Below the pieces are notes generated by a model that did no database searches, was not told the DNA's origin, and worked only from the letters and a program-made list of their open reading frames with translations. DNA of 64,000 nt from NCBI RefSeq assembly GCF_014489475.1, contig NZ_CP060820.1, positions 2,806,001-2,870,000 on the forward strand, in the 5' to 3' direction. Positions within the stretch are counted from its first letter, which is position 1. Every line of letters begins with the position of its first letter. The position numbers and the translations under genes are program-made. Source of the stretch: Lysobacter terrestris (GTDB taxonomy: Bacteria > Pseudomonadota > Gammaproteobacteria > Xanthomonadales > Xanthomonadaceae). This document shows, in pieces, positions 62,652-64,000 of this stretch.

Positions 62652-63749
62652 GTGGCAGCAAAGAAACCCGCGAAGAAGGCCGCCAAGGCCACCAAGAAGC
62701 CGGCTGGTCAGGCCGCTGCAAAGAAGGCCGCCCCGAAGTCCGCGGCCAAGAAGCCCGCAGCGAAGAAGGCGGCGCCTGCCAAGAAACCCGTCGCGAAGAA
62801 GCCTGCTGCCAAGAAGGCCGCTCCGGCCAAGAAGCCGGTGGCGAAGAAGGCTGCCCCGGCCAAGGCTGCGCCGAAGAAGGCGGCCCCGGTCGCGAAGAAG
62901 GCGGCTCCGGTGAAGGCTGCCAAGGCCGCGCCGAAGAAGGCTGCTCCGATCAAGGCTGCGCCGGTCAAGGCAGCTCCGGTCAAGGCCGCTCCTGCCAAGG
63001 CCGCGCCCGTAAAGACCACTGCCCCCGTCAAGGCCGCGCCGGCTCCGGCCGCCAAGACGGTGGTGAAGAAGCCGGCACCGCGTCCGGCCACCAAGTCGGC
63101 CCCGGTTCCCCCGGCGGCTGCTCCGGCCAAGCCCACCGCTCCGGCGAAGGCTGCCGTGGGCAAGTCGGAAACCAAGACCGCCTCCACCGGCACGGCGGGC
63201 AGCAGCCCGGCGCGCCCCGCACCGCCGCAGCGGCCGACCGGCAAGGTCGCCGTCGCCGTCACCGCCAGCAAGGAAAAGGCCCCGGCGCCGCGCGGCAAGG
63301 TCAAGGTCGTGGAATACAAGACTGATGAGGCCACTGGCCGCCCGATCGTCCCGAAGGGTTACCTGCCTTCGTCGGACGAGGAATACATGAGCCCGCTGCA
63401 ACTCGAGTACTTCCGCCAGCGCCTGCTGAAGTGGCGCGCGGACCTGGTCGAGGAATCCAAGCAGACCATCGAGAACCTCAAGGACGAAGTGCGTGACGTC
63501 GGCGACGAAGCCGAACGCGCCACCCGCGAAACCGAGAACTCGCTGGAGCTGCGCACGCGCGACCGCTACCGCAAGCTGATCAGCAAGATCGACAGCACGC
63601 TCAAGCGCGTGGATTCGGGCGACTACGGTTTCTGCGTCGATACCGGCGAGGAAATCGGCCTGGAACGCCTGGAAGCCCGCCTCACCGCCGAGCGCACGAT
63701 CGATGCGCAGGAGCGCTGGGAGCACATGCAGAAGCAGATGGGCGACTGA
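62652..63749 (+). CDS. dksA: DksA-family RNA polymerase-binding regulator with Lys/Ala/Pro N-terminal domain
   Basis: DksA binds the RNA polymerase secondary channel and works with ppGpp. Residues ~1-210 are low-complexity K-K-A-A-P repeats, like a histone H1 tail. The DksA core follows (EEYMSPLQLEYFRQRLLKWR, ETENSLELRTRDRYRKLISK) with the Asp-x-x-Asp-x-Ala-like coiled-coil tip DVGDEAERA. The zinc finger keeps only Cys in YGFCVDTGEEIG; the other three ligands are Thr or Ala. I chose GTG 62652 (MAAKKPAKK); a TTG 48 nt upstream is possible. Confidence 0.9.
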   Translation: MAAKKPAKKAAKATKKPAGQAAAKKAAPKSAAKKPAAKKAAPAKKPVAKKPAAKKAAPAKKPVAKKAAPAKAAPKKAAPVAKKAAPVKAAKAAPKKAAPIKAAPVKAAPVKAAPAKAAPVKTTAPVKAAPAPAAKTVVKKPAPRPATKSAPVPPAAAPAKPTAPAKAAVGKSETKTASTGTAGSSPARPAPPQRPTGKVAVAVTASKEKAPAPRGKVKVVEYKTDEATGRPIVPKGYLPSSDEEYMSPLQLEYFRQRLLKWRADLVEESKQTIENLKDEVRDVGDEAERATRETENSLELRTRDRYRKLISKIDSTLKRVDSGDYGFCVDTGEEIGLERLEARLTAERTIDAQERWEHMQKQMGD

Positions 63750-63772
63750 CGCCTGCTGCCCCGCACGGCAAG

Positions 63773-63801
63773 AAAAAGCCCCGCGCGAGCGGGGCTTTTT
63801 T
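63773..63801 (+). terminator. dksA terminator
   Basis: AAAAAGCCCCGC-GCGA-GCGGGGCTTTTTT lies 23 bp after the dksA stop and can also serve the converging CDGSH gene. Confidence 0.93.
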
Positions 63802-63829
63802 GTTTCGGGGCCGTTCCGGCGGGACGGGG

Positions 63830-64000
63830 TCAGGCGCCGTCCGCCTCGAAACCGACCTTGCGGTGCGAGCCGTCGCAATAGGGCTTGTTCTGCGAATGCC
63901 CGCAGCGGCACAGCCAGGTCTCGCTGACCCGGTCGATGGTATGGCCGGTGCCGGTGACGATTTCCAGGTTGCCGATGACCTTGAGCGGGCCGTTCTTCTG
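63830..64000 (-). CDS. CDGSH iron-sulfur domain protein (partial)
   Basis: The C-terminal 56 residues are visible; the start lies beyond the right edge. LCRCGHSQNKPYCDGSHRKV is the CDGSH [2Fe-2S] motif (C-x-C ... C-D-G-S-H). The upstream part (PLKVIGNLEIVTGTG) suggests an additional N-terminal domain as in bacterial CDGSH proteins. Its role is unknown; redox or cluster transfer is typical of the family. Confidence 0.9.
   Translation of the reverse strand, partial: QKNGPLKVIGNLEIVTGTGHTIDRVSETWLCRCGHSQNKPYCDGSHRKVGFEADGA

Overview
The window is chromosomal DNA from a GC-rich gammaproteobacterium, most likely a Xanthomonadaceae/Lysobacteraceae member (Lysobacter, Stenotrophomonas or Xanthomonas relatives). 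The evidence is the nusA-infB-rbfA-truB-rpsO-pnp block, a FimX-type c-di-GMP protein, a DksA with a long Lys/Ala/Pro N-terminal extension and degenerate zinc site, FolE2 instead of FolE1, PhaR with PhbB, and lineage-style palindromic repeats. The lineage is inferred from gene content and order; no database was consulted.

Layout. 1-7.2 kb: translation and RNA turnover block (nusA end, infB, rbfA, truB, rpsO, pnp), all on +. 7.3-13.2 kb: a membrane winged-helix/TPR regulator, then a minus-strand secreted subtilase with a secreted repeat protein behind it. 13.3-39.3 kb: a long respiratory region. It starts with an FNR gene and a complete cbb3 oxidase locus (ccoNOQP, a small membrane protein, ccoG, ccoH, ccoI, ccoS, safE) in one compact minus-strand operon. 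It continues with a universal stress protein, an SDR-DUF6868 pair, an MgtC/DUF4010 protein, azurin, a SCO protein, a NirV-like protein, NirK fused to cytochrome c, an alternative oxidase, SirB2, NnrS, a small Cys-tailed protein, quinol NO reductase, and hemN with a second FNR gene. 39.4-57.6 kb: ordinary metabolism and housekeeping (MocR regulator, tRNA-Ala, rnd, an FGE-domain lipoprotein, an M48 peptidase, phaR/phbB, gluQ, htpX, fimX, epmB divergent from efp, mtaD-ubiG-gph, folE2). 57.6-59.9 kb: a small accessory island that I read as an integrase-less integron cassette cluster, with attC-like hairpins after its genes, a Swt1-like HEPN gene and a 44-bp tandem array. 59.9-64 kb: an M23 lipoprotein, dihydroorotase, yidD, dksA and a CDGSH protein.

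How it works together. Seven minus-strand units in the respiratory region are preceded by TTGAY-N4-RTCAR boxes. In at least five of them a -10-like hexamer starts 29.5 bp from the box centre, the geometry of a class II FNR promoter. The controlled set is a high-affinity oxidase, nitrite reductase, NO reductase, NO-tolerance genes, an alternative oxidase and anaerobic haem synthesis. This is a low-oxygen and NO regulon producing N2O as its end product here; no nitrate reductase or nosZ is present in the window. Both FNR paralogs keep the four Cys needed for an oxygen-sensing [4Fe-4S] cluster.

The respiratory region has also been remodelled by repeats. norB lies between two direct copies of one repeat. 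A palindromic element sits inside the N-terminal coding region of the nirV-like gene. A second copy of that element separates the intact hemN-linked fnr from a diverged remnant of another fnr 3' end.
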